Made by a program: the position numbers and the translations under genes
DNA from: Caldilineaceae bacterium
Lineage (GTDB): Bacteria; Chloroflexota; Anaerolineae; Caldilineales; Caldilineaceae
Assembly: GCA_022821545.1 (NCBI GenBank)
Contig: JAJEDJ010000001.1
Location: 248,001-312,000, forward strand
Direction of reading: 5' to 3'
Length of the DNA: 64,000 nucleotides
Notes under the pieces: generated by a model
Told to the model about the DNA's origin: nothing
Seen by the model: only the letters and a program-made list of their open reading frames with translations
Databases searched by the model: none
In this document: positions 8,237 through 17,340 of the stretch, in pieces
Layout of the letters: each line of letters begins with the position of its first letter
How positions within the stretch are numbered: position 1 is the first letter of the stretch

Positions 8237-9367
8237 ATGGCACAAGCAGATGCTGTTCATAGCGACGTGAACGCTGCCCACCAAGCCTCGCCCGGCCCTC
8301 ACCACGGGGCAGACGGCGGCCATCCCGCCAGTTCCGACAGTGTTCTCGTCGTCAATGAACTACGCAAGTACTTCCCCGTCCTGCGCGGCTTCTTCCGGCG
8401 CCAGGTCGGCGAGGTGAAGGCGGTGGACGACGTCAGCTTTCACGTCGCTCGAGGCGAGACGCTGGCGCTGGTCGGGGAAAGCGGCTGCGGCAAGACCACG
8501 ACCGGCCGTTGCGTGATGAGGGCGATCGAGCCTTCCGGCGGTTCCGTCCTGTTCCGCAAACGCGACGGCGAAGAGATCGAGATCACGGCACTGACCAAGT
8601 CGGATTTGCGCTCGGTGCAGCAACATATGGGGATGATATTCCAGGATCCTTTCTCCTCGCTCAACCCGCGTCTTACGGTCCTTGAGATCATCGGCGAGCC
8701 CTTTGTCACGCGCAAGTTGATCGGAAGCCGCCGCGAACTGGAAGAAAGGGTGGCCCAGCTTCTGCGCAGCGTTCGCCTGGACCCCACGTACATGCGGCGC
8801 TATCCCCATGCCTTCAGCGGCGGCCAGCGCCAGCGAATCGCGATCGCCCGGGCCCTGGCCCTGGACCCCGACTTCGTCGTCGCGGACGAACCGGTTTCGG
8901 CGCTGGACGTCTCCGTTCAGGCCCAGATTCTCAGCCTGCTCAAAGAATTGCAGACGGAGCTCCATCTCACCTATCTGTTCATTACCCATAACCTTTCGGT
9001 TGTTGAGTACCTGAGCGACAGGGTGTCGGTGATGTACGTCGGCCAGATCGTGGAGCTGGGACGCACCGATTCGATCTTCCGGCGGCCCCGGCATCCCTAT
9101 ACCGAAGCCCTGCTGTCGGCAGTGCCGGTGGTAGAGACGGGGAAGGCGGACCGGCGCCGGGAGCGTATCATTCTGGAGGGCGACGTGGCCGACCCGTCCA
9201 ATGTGCCCTCAGGCTGCACTTTTCATCCCCGCTGCCCTTATGTCCAGGACATTTGCCGCGTCGAGGAGCCCCGGCTGGTCGATCTGGCGGGGGCGAACGG
9301 CAGCCAGCCCCACTTCGTGCGCTGTCACTTCGCGGAGGAGCTGGACCTGCAAGGCGTTCGCAGCTGA
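8237..9367 (+). CDS. Oligopeptide ABC transporter ATPase, OppF/DppF type
   Basis: 376 residues from the ATG at 8237. The open frame extends upstream into oppD, but the ATG just after the oppD stop is the natural start. Walker A GESGCGKT is at 80-87, followed by Q-loop, signature FSGGQRQR, Walker B VVADEP and the C-terminal OppF extension with HPRCPY and VRCHF. The 35-residue N-terminal lead, rich in Ala, His and Ser, is longer than usual and looks unstructured. It forms the ATPase heterodimer with OppD. It is the last of four tightly spaced transporter genes, and the binding-protein gene follows 187 bases later. Confidence 0.94.
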   Translation: MAQADAVHSDVNAAHQASPGPHHGADGGHPASSDSVLVVNELRKYFPVLRGFFRRQVGEVKAVDDVSFHVARGETLALVGESGCGKTTTGRCVMRAIEPSGGSVLFRKRDGEEIEITALTKSDLRSVQQHMGMIFQDPFSSLNPRLTVLEIIGEPFVTRKLIGSRRELEERVAQLLRSVRLDPTYMRRYPHAFSGGQRQRIAIARALALDPDFVVADEPVSALDVSVQAQILSLLKELQTELHLTYLFITHNLSVVEYLSDRVSVMYVGQIVELGRTDSIFRRPRHPYTEALLSAVPVVETGKADRRRERIILEGDVADPSNVPSGCTFHPRCPYVQDICRVEEPRLVDLAGANGSQPHFVRCHFAEELDLQGVRS

Positions 9368-9479
9368 CGGCAGTGATCGACTGCAGGTTCCGTTTGCGGG
9401 GCAACTTGCAGCCTGACGACATCGTCTTCCTTCTTTTTTCCAACGGCAAGAGGTCAATCAAAGAATCAGGAGGCGCGAA

Positions 9480-9515
9480 TTTCACAAAATGACTGAGTTT
9501 CACAAAATGACTGAG
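9480..9515 (+). repeat. Two perfect 18-bp tandem copies ahead of the solute-binding protein
   Basis: TTTCACAAAATGACTGAG occurs twice without a break (9480-9497 and 9498-9515). Each copy carries an in-frame ATG for the downstream gene, giving upstream start candidates at 9489 and 9507. The better start is the GTG at 9555, which has a Shine-Dalgarno site. Confidence 0.85.
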
Positions 9516-9554
9516 CTTCGCAATCGTTATCTTTCACGCAAAAGGAGCAATACT

Positions 9555-11684
9555 GTGTCCCGTCGCAAACTTCCCTTCCGGAGCGGTGGCGTCTCCGCCG
9601 GCGCCAGGCTGGCGAAAGGCGTCTCCAGGCTCGTCCCCATCCTGATCATCCTTTCCTTGCTGCTGGCCGCATGCGGCGCCGCCGACGAACCGGCCGCCAG
9701 CGAAGAGGCCGCGCCTGCGGCTGAAGAATCTGCGCCCGCCGCTGAGTCATCTTCGTCAGAGGCGGCCACAATCACAGGCCCCGTGCTCTCCGACCCGCCC
9801 GCCGGCGCAGGTGAGCGAGAAGTACAGAGCGAAGTCTACAACACGCCTGCGGACGCAGGAGGGATCGACTCTTACCAGGAGGCGCCGGCGCTCGCGGAGA
9901 TGGTCGCCAGCGGCAGCCTGCCCCCTGTCGAGGAACGGCTACCGGTCAACCCCATTGTCATCAAGCCTGAAGAGGCGGTTGGCAAGTACGGCGGCGCGCT
10001 GCGCAAGACCGTCGGCGGTCAGCGCGCGATGGGAGAGATGGGATGGTGGGTGATAGAGCCCCTGACTCTCCATTCGCCCAAGGGCGTGATCGTTCCCAAC
10101 GTGGCCGAAGGCTGGTCGTGGAACGACGACCATACGCAGCTGACCATCAACCTGCGAAAAGGCATCAAGTGGAGCGACGGTGAGCCATTCACCGCCAACG
10201 ACGTCATGTTCTGGTGGGAGGATATCATCCTCAACGAGGATCTGACGCCGTCTCCGCCAACGCTGCTGAGCCGCGGGGGCGAAATGGCCGGCCTGGCGAT
10301 GGTCGACGACTTCACGGTCCAGTTTACGTTCGCCAAGCCCTATGCGCTCTTCCCGACCTACCTGGGAAGTTGGGGCGGGCCGCGCTCCGGACCGACAACC
10401 AGCCCGAAGCACTACCTGTCCAAGTTCCATCCGGACTACGTAGAAATGGCCGACATTGAAGGCATGATGGACGACGGCGGCTTCGACAACTGGATGGACC
10501 TGTTCGGACAGAAGAACGGCAGCGTCAACACCGACAAGCCGAGCCTGGCAGCCTGGATTCCAACGACCGTGCCGCCGAACCCGGTCGAGGTCTATGTCCG
10601 CAACCCCTACTTCTGGAAGGTGGACACGGCCGGAAACCAGCTGCCCTATATTGACGAGGTACACGAAATTCGCGTGGCTGACGCCGAAGCCGCGCTGTTG
10701 AAGACCATTGCCGGTGAGCTGGACTTTGTACGCGCCCTGGGCACTGCCAACATTCCGGTCCTGTCTGAGAACCGGGAAAGCGGCGACTTCCGCTTCGCTT
10801 ACGCCAACTGGATGCCCAACGCCTACGGCAACATCATGTTCAACTACACCATCGACGACGAAGCGAAGCGGCAGTTGTATAACGACAAGAATTTCCGCCA
10901 CGCTCTCTCCGTGGCCATCAATCGCGATGAGATCATCAAACTGATCTATAAGGGAGGCGTCTTCGCTTCGCAGATCGCGCCGCTGCGCGGCCCGCCGTAT
11001 CATGGCGAAGATGAGCTGTTCCAGTCCTGGACCCAGCATGATCCGGACCTCGCGAACCAGATTCTGGACGAAATAGGCCTCACCGAGCGCGACGACGAGG
11101 GCTTCAGGCTGGGACCGACCGGAGAAGAGCTGTTGATCATCATCTCCGCGACCACTGCCTGGCCGTCGGAATCTCCCGAGTTGATGGAGCTGGTTAAGGG
11201 CTACTGGGCAGAGGTCGGCATCAATGCGACGGTGACCCCGGAGGCCGGTCAACTCTGGTACACACGCCATAACAGCGGCGAGCACGACGTGTCGGCTCGC
11301 GGCGGTCACTTCGGCGGCGGTCCGGTGCATCCGACCTTGAATGCCAATACCTTTGCGATGAGAGGCTGGCAGTGGGCGCGCGACTGGGCGGCCTGGCTGG
11401 ACACGGACGGCGCTGAAGGCGTGGAGCCGCCGGAGGACGTGAAGCAACTGCGCGTGCTGCGGGACCAGATTCTGGGCGAACCGGACGAAGATACGCGTAA
11501 CGCGTTGATGCGTGACGTCTTTGAGATCCACATGGACAACATCTGGTCGATCGGTCTCGTCGTCGACGATCCCAAGTTCGGCCAGCTGACCAACGTGCAT
11601 AACCGGCTGCGCAACGTGGTAACCTGGTCGATCTCAGGGGAGTGGACGCCAACCATTCCCGCGCAGTGGTTCATCAACGAATAG
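9555..11684 (+). CDS. Extracellular solute-binding lipoprotein, family 5 (peptide/oligopeptide)
   Basis: 709 residues from the GTG at 9555, preferred over the ATG at 9489 because AAAGGAG lies 8 bases upstream and because the signal peptide then has normal length. The signal is a basic N-region, a hydrophobic stretch (PILIILSLLLAA) and the lipobox LAAC with Cys40, so the mature protein is lipid-anchored outside the membrane. An Ala/Glu/Ser-rich linker follows. The SBP_bac_5 domain shows WSDGEPFTANDVMFWWEDI and KNFRHALSVAINRDEIIKLIYKG. It delivers substrate to the OppBCDF system encoded just upstream and perhaps also to the orphan left-arm permeases. At about 700 residues it is longer than typical OppA/DppA (about 540). 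Confidence 0.92.
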   Translation: MSRRKLPFRSGGVSAGARLAKGVSRLVPILIILSLLLAACGAADEPAASEEAAPAAEESAPAAESSSSEAATITGPVLSDPPAGAGEREVQSEVYNTPADAGGIDSYQEAPALAEMVASGSLPPVEERLPVNPIVIKPEEAVGKYGGALRKTVGGQRAMGEMGWWVIEPLTLHSPKGVIVPNVAEGWSWNDDHTQLTINLRKGIKWSDGEPFTANDVMFWWEDIILNEDLTPSPPTLLSRGGEMAGLAMVDDFTVQFTFAKPYALFPTYLGSWGGPRSGPTTSPKHYLSKFHPDYVEMADIEGMMDDGGFDNWMDLFGQKNGSVNTDKPSLAAWIPTTVPPNPVEVYVRNPYFWKVDTAGNQLPYIDEVHEIRVADAEAALLKTIAGELDFVRALGTANIPVLSENRESGDFRFAYANWMPNAYGNIMFNYTIDDEAKRQLYNDKNFRHALSVAINRDEIIKLIYKGGVFASQIAPLRGPPYHGEDELFQSWTQHDPDLANQILDEIGLTERDDEGFRLGPTGEELLIIISATTAWPSESPELMELVKGYWAEVGINATVTPEAGQLWYTRHNSGEHDVSARGGHFGGGPVHPTLNANTFAMRGWQWARDWAAWLDTDGAEGVEPPEDVKQLRVLRDQILGEPDEDTRNALMRDVFEIHMDNIWSIGLVVDDPKFGQLTNVHNRLRNVVTWSISGEWTPTIPAQWFINE

Positions 11685-11778
11685 GGATTACCTATCCCGG
11701 ACGCGGGCGCGCAGGCCAGTTCTGCAGACGGAACAGTCGCCTTGCACCATCCGCGCCGGATGAGTGAATATGAAACGG

Positions 11779-11809
11779 GACAGCGGAGCCAGCAACTGGC
11801 TCCGCTGTC
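11779..11809 (+). terminator. Perfect 14-bp stem-loop after the opp operon
   Basis: GACAGCGGAGCCAG (11779-11792), loop CAA, then its exact complement CTGGCTCCGCTGTC (11796-11809). The hairpin sits 95 bases past the solute-binding protein stop and about 38 bases before the aminotransferase start. Only a short T-run follows (TTTG-like), so it may be a weak intrinsic terminator or an mRNA-end stabiliser rather than a full terminator. Confidence 0.7.
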
Positions 11810-11846
11810 TTGAATCCGGGGCGTTTCAGAAAGGAGCGTGGCAGGC

Positions 11847-12770
11847 ATGGAACACGACGCCAGCAAACATCTCGTCTACCTCAGCGGTGAAATGCTGCCG
11901 CCCGACCAGGCCAAGATCTCGGTCTTTGACACGGCTGTCACATTGGGCGACACGGTGACCGAATCGACGCGCACGTTCGGCCACAGGCCGTTCAAGCTGG
12001 ACAGGCACATCGAACGTCTTTACAAGTCACTCAAAGTGAGCCGCATAAACGCAGGAATGGCGCCGGACGAGATGACCGCCGTAACATTGGAGGTGCTGGA
12101 GGCCAATCTGCCGCACGTGCCGCCGCATGAGGATGTCTGGATCGTGCATAATATCTCGCGCGGCATGGGCGCGGCCGCGGCCGACCCAACTCTGCAACGC
12201 TCCCCGGCCACCATCATCATCAACACGGCGCCGATGATTCTGCGCGACTGGGCAGGCTTCTACACGGAAGGCTGCCACGCCGTGACGCCCTTTAGCCGGG
12301 CCATTCCCACACAGGCGCTGGACGCCCGCATCAAGAACCGGAGCCGCCTCGCATATACGCTGGCCGAAGCAGAGGTCAAGCTGGTCGACCCGCAGGCGCA
12401 GAGCGTAATCCTGGATACGGACGGCAACGTTACCGAGAACAAGGGGGGCAACTTCTTCATCTGGGCCGACGGCATACTCAAGACGCCCCACGCGCGCGGC
12501 GCGCTCGCCGGCATCTCGCGCGAGACTGTGCTGGAGCTGGCCGGCGTCCTGGGCATTCCCACACAGGTGGTCGACTTCCAGCCCTACGACATCTACACGG
12601 CAGACGAGGCTTTCTTCACCAGTACGCCCTATTGCATTATGCCGGCCACAAAGTTCAACGGCCTGCCCGTAGGAGACGGGGCAGTCGGCCCCGTGACTCT
12701 AAGGCTGCTGAAGGCATGGAGCGACCTCGCGGGCCTCGACATCGTCGCCCAGGCCCAAGGTCATCTGTAG
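11847..12770 (+). CDS. Class IV aminotransferase (branched-chain / D-amino-acid type)
   Basis: 307 residues from the ATG at 11847. AAAGGAG lies 10 bases upstream, whereas the in-frame GTG at 11838 would be too close. This fold-type IV PLP enzyme shows the N-terminal FDTAVTLGD.V.E, the PLP lysine K163 in DARIKNRSRLAYTLAEAE, and the cofactor-binding segment VTENKGGNFFI with E197. AFFTSTPYCIMP corresponds to the usual EaF.tGT...i.P. Class IV enzymes of this length include branched-chain aminotransferase, D-alanine aminotransferase and 4-amino-4-deoxychorismate lyase. The sequence alone does not decide between them, but a transaminase is most likely. Its place after a peptide importer fits amino-acid catabolism. 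Confidence 0.88.
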   Translation: MEHDASKHLVYLSGEMLPPDQAKISVFDTAVTLGDTVTESTRTFGHRPFKLDRHIERLYKSLKVSRINAGMAPDEMTAVTLEVLEANLPHVPPHEDVWIVHNISRGMGAAAADPTLQRSPATIIINTAPMILRDWAGFYTEGCHAVTPFSRAIPTQALDARIKNRSRLAYTLAEAEVKLVDPQAQSVILDTDGNVTENKGGNFFIWADGILKTPHARGALAGISRETVLELAGVLGIPTQVVDFQPYDIYTADEAFFTSTPYCIMPATKFNGLPVGDGAVGPVTLRLLKAWSDLAGLDIVAQAQGHL

Positions 12771-12801
12771 GGTGCAAGAGGGGAGATGAAGGGGGAACAG
12801 C

Positions 12802-13479
12802 TCAGGCGGCTGAACGAGAGCCGACCCTTTCAAACACGGTAATCTGCCAGAAGCCTTCCGTTTCCGCGTGGACCTGCTCCAACCCAGCGCGCGCAGCGAT
12901 CGAATGCACCTCTTTGTGGGGATGCACGAATGTCCTGAAGTCCTTGCGCTTTACCTTGAGGTACAGATTGAACAGCCCAAACGCGAGGCGGACCCACCAT
13001 CTTTCGCGCGGATAGCTCAGAGCGAGATAACGCTCGACCTTGCCGGCCGAGGCTCCCAGCAGCTGTCCCAAGTGGGGATAGCAGCAGATCACCCTGTCCA
13101 GGATCACGGCATCGGCTGAGCTGACGGCGGCGGCCGCGGCGGTAAAGTCGCCGTGAACATAATGCACCTTGCTCTCCTGGCCCAGCCGTTTTCCGATCTG
13201 CCGCGCCGCGGCGATGTAGGCGGATGAGGCTTCAACGGCAACCGCGCTGCCGGCGAGACCGCGGCGCAGAAGCTCATGATGTACACCGCCGGCGCCACTG
13301 CCCACGTCCAATACGTGAAGCGGCCGGCTGCAGTTCTCCAACAGGTATGCGATCAGGCGTTCGGCGCGCGTCTCCAGACCGTTGCGCACATAGGCGTCGG
13401 CCTCTCTGGACGCCCACTCCGTATCGAACATTCCTTCATAGTCGCCGAGTTCCGGCGGTTCGCAGCAGGTGCAGGGCAT
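12802..13479 (-). CDS. Class I SAM-dependent methyltransferase
   Basis: 225 residues with the Rossmann-type SAM-binding motif I VLDVGSGAGG at 56-65, an acidic residue ending strand 2 (VAVEASSAYI) and a motif-II-like HGDF. VILDRVICCYPHLGQL follows strand 4. The N-terminus MPCTCCEPP has three closely spaced cysteines. The second half contains ALSYPRERWWVRLAFGLFNLYL, reminiscent of BchM-like or small-molecule O-methyltransferases. The acceptor substrate is unknown. It is convergent with the aminotransferase, ending only 31 bases from it, and no strong terminator is visible between them. Confidence 0.85.
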   Translation of the reverse strand: MPCTCCEPPELGDYEGMFDTEWASREADAYVRNGLETRAERLIAYLLENCSRPLHVLDVGSGAGGVHHELLRRGLAGSAVAVEASSAYIAAARQIGKRLGQESKVHYVHGDFTAAAAAVSSADAVILDRVICCYPHLGQLLGASAGKVERYLALSYPRERWWVRLAFGLFNLYLKVKRKDFRTFVHPHKEVHSIAARAGLEQVHAETEGFWQITVFERVGSRSAA

Positions 13480-13557
13480 CGCTCCCCTCCCCTCCCCGAT
13501 TCGACAGGCCGCTTGCCTTACCTCATTGGACCGGCAGTTCAGACAGTTCCTGCGGCG

Positions 13558-14487
13558 TCAAAGCGCTTCGACCGTATTCTCCAGAACGCCGAGTCCCTCG
13601 ATCTCGCCCTTGATGCGGTCGCCGGGTTCCAGGCGCACTTTTTTGGCGTGGCCGACACCGGAAGGCGTGCCCGTGCTCAACAGGTCGCCCGGCTCCAGCG
13701 TAATGAACTGCGAGACGAAAGAGAGCGCCTCCGCCGGCGAAAAGACCATCTGGCCGGAGCTGGCATCCTGGTGCAGGGTGTCGTTTTGCCAGAGACGCAT
13801 GCGCAGGCGGTCGGGACGGGGAATCTCGTCGCGTGTCGTAATCCACGGCCCCATCGGTCCGAACGTGTCCAGCCACTTGCCCACCAGCCAGTCAAAGAAC
13901 CAGTCGCCATCCTGCTCGGGAAGTTCATTGCGGAAGGTCAGCTCGCGGGCCGAAATGTCGTTGAAGATGGTGTAGCCCATGATGTGCTCTTCCGCCTGCT
14001 CCGGCGTCAGGTCGCGGCCGCGCTTGCCAACCACGACGGCCAGCTCCAGCTCCCAGTCGGCGAAGCCGGTTGAAGGCGGGATACGGATCGGCTGCTTCGT
14101 TGCCGTAACCGACGAGGTAGGCTTGATAAAGAAGCGGGGTATCATCTTCTCCTTGCCTATGTAGGAGCCGCCGCCTTCTTCAATGTGGCTGGCGTAGTTT
14201 CCGGCCAGGCACATCAGCTTACCGGGACTGGGCAGGGGCGCGCGCAGCGTGACAGTGTGAAGAGGAATCTTCAGCTCCGGCCCGTTCTTGTTTTTGGCCC
14301 ATTCAAAGGAAGCTCGGACACCCTCCATGCCGGCCTCACCGGCCGCCAGGAGAGTTATCATGTCCGCTACGGTGGCCGGATCGCCCAGGCGGCACGCCTC
14401 CATGGCGCCCTGCATATCGTAGATGTGGTCCCCGTCCACGACTCCGACTCGTTCGCCGGCATGTCCCGCATACGTCGCCAGTTTCAT
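13558..14487 (-). CDS. Fumarylacetoacetate hydrolase (FAH) family protein
   Basis: 309 residues, the length of the bacterial FAH/HpcE class. The C-terminal FAH domain carries the metal ligands E146 and E148 in DWELELAVVVGKRG and D177 in FNDISARE. The tail STGTPSGVG is also conserved, as is the N-terminal LAGNYASH. Family members are Mg-dependent hydrolases, decarboxylases or hydratases of acylpyruvates and 2-keto-3-deoxy sugar acids. The neighbourhood of sugar and hydroxy-acid enzymes makes a sugar-acid dehydratase or hydrolase role plausible. The substrate cannot be assigned. It is separated by 70 bases from the GH63-type gene upstream on the same strand. Confidence 0.9.
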   Translation of the reverse strand: MKLATYAGHAGERVGVVDGDHIYDMQGAMEACRLGDPATVADMITLLAAGEAGMEGVRASFEWAKNKNGPELKIPLHTVTLRAPLPSPGKLMCLAGNYASHIEEGGGSYIGKEKMIPRFFIKPTSSVTATKQPIRIPPSTGFADWELELAVVVGKRGRDLTPEQAEEHIMGYTIFNDISARELTFRNELPEQDGDWFFDWLVGKWLDTFGPMGPWITTRDEIPRPDRLRMRLWQNDTLHQDASSGQMVFSPAEALSFVSQFITLEPGDLLSTGTPSGVGHAKKVRLEPGDRIKGEIEGLGVLENTVEAL

Positions 14488-14557
14488 TTTCTCTTACCCT
14501 TTCTGTCAGTATGAATTCTTCGACTTCCAGCCGCCGTCCAGTATGGCGCTTGGGTCA

Positions 14558-17290
14558 TCACCTTCCGCCGGACTGCTGCAAAAGCTTTGCCACGAGACCA
14601 GTCCAACCGGTCTGGTGGCTGGCCCCCAGGCCGCTGCCATTGTCCCCGTGAAAGTATTCGTGGAACAGAATGTGATCGCGCCAGTGAGGGTCCTCCTGCA
14701 AAATGCGTGTATCCCCGTTGAAGGGTCGTCCGTCCGACCCGTTGCGCAGGAAGAGCCGTATCAGCCGCCTGGACAGCTCTGCGGCAACCTCGTCCAGCGT
14801 CATAAAGACACCGGAACCTGTCGGGCACTCTACTTTCAGGGCGTCCCCGTAGTAGTGATGGAAGCGCTGCAAGCTCTCGATTATCAGGAAGTTGATGGGG
14901 AACCAGACCGGGCCCCGCCAATTTGAGTTGCCGCCGTACATGCCGGAGAGGGATTCCGCCGGTTCATACTGGATTTCGAAGGTCCGGTCGCCGACGTGAA
15001 CGTGATAGGGATGCTTCTTGTGGGCCTTGGACAGCGAGCGGATGCCGTACGGAGAGAGAAACTCCTCCTCGTCCAAAAGGTAGCGCAATATGCTCTCCAG
15101 CTTGTCTCGCGACAGCAGAGAGGTCAGGTAGCGCTGCCCGACTCCGGGGGCGTCGATGCTGCTTATGGTCGAAGCCAGCCGCGGCCTGTTCTTGATGAAC
15201 CAGTGGGTGCGGCGGTCAAATTCCGGCAGCGAGGACATCAGGCGCGGCTCCAGCGTTTCAACCGCCAACAGCGGTATCAGCCCCACCATGGACCGGACCT
15301 TAAGCGGGATGAGCGTGCCGTCGTGCATATGGAGCAGGTCGTAGTAAAAGCGGTCCTTCTCATCCCAGAGCGAGGCTCCGCCGCCGCGCTCTTCGTTCAT
15401 GGCTGTGGCGATACGCAGAAAATGCTCGAAGAACTTGGTTGCCATGTCCTGATAGACGGAGAAGTTTGTCGAAATCCCGTGGTAGACGGAGTCCTGCTCG
15501 GCCAGTTCCAGGGCGATCTTCATCATCATCAGGCAGTAGAAGCCCATCCAGGCGGTCCCGTCCGACTGGTCGATGCGTCCGCCTTCGGGCAGGCCGGCGC
15601 TGCGGTCGAAGACACTGATGTTGTCCAGCCCCAGGAAGCCACCCTGGAAGACATTGTTGCCATCCTCGTCTTTGCGATTTACCCACCAGGTAAAGTTGAG
15701 GAGGAGTTTGTGAAACAGGCTTTCAAGAAAAGGCCGGTCCGGAATGCCGCTCTGGCGGGCATCGATTTTGTAGACTCGCCAGACCGCCCAGGCGTGTACG
15801 GGCGGATTGACGTCGCCGAAGTGCCATTCATAGGCGGGCAAAGCGCCGTTGGGGTGCATATACCACTCGCGGGTGGCGAGCGTTAGCTGGCGTTTGGCGT
15901 AGTCTGCATCGACCAGCGCAAGCGGGATGCAGTGAAAGCCGGTGTCCCAGGTGGCGTACCAGGGGTATTCCCACTTGTCCGGCATGGAAATCACGTCGAA
16001 ATTGTGGAGATGGTCCCAGTCGCCGTTACGACCGTTCCTGCGGGATTCGGGCGCGGGCAAGATGGGGTCGCCCCTCAACCATTGCGGGATGTCGTAGTAG
16101 TAGAGCTGTTTCGTCCACAGCATACCGGCGAGCGCCCGCCGCTGGACGCGCAGCTCATCCCGGCTCAAACCCTTCTTCTGCACAGCTTCGTAGAACTCGT
16201 CGGTTTCGGCGATGCGCTGGCGGAAAGCCCTGTCGAAGCCGCGGCCAAACGGTTGTCGATGGCCCAGATTGGACAGCCGCCAGCGATAGACACGCGAGTC
16301 GCCTGCGGGTATGAAATCGAAGTAGTGCGCGGCCGCCTTGGTGCCCTCGTCCGCGGGATTGGTCGCTTCGTGTTCACCGTTGATGACAAAGCGGTGGAAG
16401 GCATCCTTTACGTAGGGGGTCCGATTTGTCATGCCGAAGAGCAGAGCCGAGTTGGTATCGTTTTCGGTGAAGAGGAATTCGCGGGCGTCTTCAGCCCAGA
16501 AGTGGTAGGGTCCCAGGACGGGGTGCTCGGCTTTCAGAGCCATGGCGCCGTTGGGTCCCGGCTGCCGGGAGAGGCGCGGCTGCTCGTTCACGTCGCCGAG
16601 GGGGCCGTTTTCATACCCCCAACTCCAGGTGTTGCGATACCACAAGGTAGGCAGCAGATGAAAGCGGGCGCCTTCCGGCCCTCGATTTGTTACGGTAACG
16701 CGAGCCAGAATGTCGTTCTCATCAGCTTTGGCATATTCGACCACTACGTCGAAGTAACGGTTTTCGTCGAAAACGCCGCTGTCCAGGAGCTCATACTCGC
16801 CGTCTTCATACCCGCGGCGCCGGTTCTCCTCCACGAGCTGACCGTACGGGAAAGCAGCCTGGGGATACTTGTACAGCATCTTCAGGTAGCTGTGCGTGGG
16901 CGTGCTTTCCAGGTAGTAGTAGTATTCCTTCACATCCTCGCCGTGATTGCCCTCCGGACCGGTCAGGCCGAACAGCCGCTCCTTCAGAATCGGGTCATTG
17001 CCGTTCCACATGGCGATGGCAAGGCACAGGTACTGATTGCGATCGCAGATTCCGGCGAGCCCGTCTTCGTTCCACCGGTAGGCCCGGCTACGGGCCTGAT
17101 CGTGCGAGAAGTAGCCCCAACAGTCGCCGTTGGCGCTATAGTCTTCGCGCACTGTGGCCCAGGCCCGTTCGCTCAGATACGGCCCCCAATGCTTCCAGTT
17201 ATTGGTGCGCATTCGGTACCATTCCAGGCGCTTGTGTTCGGCTGTTTGCGGAATGTTCAACCGCGAAAGTGTTCCGGTTCTACTCGTCAC
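14558..17290 (-). CDS. GH63-type glycoside hydrolase (MGH1-like glucosidase)
   Basis: 910 residues starting at a GTG (17290). Conserved family sequence (TAEHKRLEW) precedes the first internal ATG at 17212, so the GTG start is preferred. The N-terminal half contains [18 protein letters not shown] and [21 protein letters not shown], the hallmark of bacterial GH63-like glucosidases. The C-terminal (alpha/alpha)6 barrel shows WDTGFH (448-453, D449 a candidate catalytic residue), [16 protein letters not shown] and [15 protein letters not shown]. No signal peptide is visible, so it is probably cytoplasmic, trimming glucosylated or mannosylated compounds such as mannosylglycerate or glucosylglycerate. 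The linkage is not predictable. It lies 42 bases after a Gfo/Idh/MocA oxidoreductase, whose stop is embedded in tandem repeats. Confidence 0.87.
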   Translation of the reverse strand: MTSRTGTLSRLNIPQTAEHKRLEWYRMRTNNWKHWGPYLSERAWATVREDYSANGDCWGYFSHDQARSRAYRWNEDGLAGICDRNQYLCLAIAMWNGNDPILKERLFGLTGPEGNHGEDVKEYYYYLESTPTHSYLKMLYKYPQAAFPYGQLVEENRRRGYEDGEYELLDSGVFDENRYFDVVVEYAKADENDILARVTVTNRGPEGARFHLLPTLWYRNTWSWGYENGPLGDVNEQPRLSRQPGPNGAMALKAEHPVLGPYHFWAEDAREFLFTENDTNSALLFGMTNRTPYVKDAFHRFVINGEHEATNPADEGTKAAAHYFDFIPAGDSRVYRWRLSNLGHRQPFGRGFDRAFRQRIAETDEFYEAVQKKGLSRDELRVQRRALAGMLWTKQLYYYDIPQWLRGDPILPAPESRRNGRNGDWDHLHNFDVISMPDKWEYPWYATWDTGFHCIPLALVDADYAKRQLTLATREWYMHPNGALPAYEWHFGDVNPPVHAWAVWRVYKIDARQSGIPDRPFLESLFHKLLLNFTWWVNRKDEDGNNVFQGGFLGLDNISVFDRSAGLPEGGRIDQSDGTAWMGFYCLMMMKIALELAEQDSVYHGISTNFSVYQDMATKFFEHFLRIATAMNEERGGGASLWDEKDRFYYDLLHMHDGTLIPLKVRSMVGLIPLLAVETLEPRLMSSLPEFDRRTHWFIKNRPRLASTISSIDAPGVGQRYLTSLLSRDKLESILRYLLDEEEFLSPYGIRSLSKAHKKHPYHVHVGDRTFEIQYEPAESLSGMYGGNSNWRGPVWFPINFLIIESLQRFHHYYGDALKVECPTGSGVFMTLDEVAAELSRRLIRLFLRNGSDGRPFNGDTRILQEDPHWRDHILFHEYFHGDNGSGLGASHQTGWTGLVAKLLQQSGGR

Positions 17291-17301
17291 GAACGCACTC
17301 C

Positions 17302-17340
17302 GTTCTCAGATGTCGTTCTCAGATGTCGTTCTCAGATGTC
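17302..17340 (-). repeat. Three perfect 13-bp tandem copies spanning a stop codon
   Basis: On the plus strand GTTCTCAGATGTC occurs three times without a break (17302-17314, 17315-17327, 17328-17340). Read on the minus strand each unit is GACATCTGAGAAC. The copy at 17328-17340 contains the TGA that ends the oxidoreductase gene. Because 13 is not a multiple of three, the three TGA triplets fall in all three frames. Confidence 0.95.

Noticed and set aside
9939..11600. A 553-codon open frame on the minus strand over the solute-binding protein.
   Set aside because: It is an antisense shadow; the lipoprotein signal and SBP_bac_5 motifs are on the plus strand.
17302..17340. The short tandem repeat considered as a CRISPR or iteron array.
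   Set aside because: Units are 13 bp and directly adjacent, without spacers, so they cannot be a CRISPR array; three copies at a gene end with no replication gene nearby do not fit an iteron.
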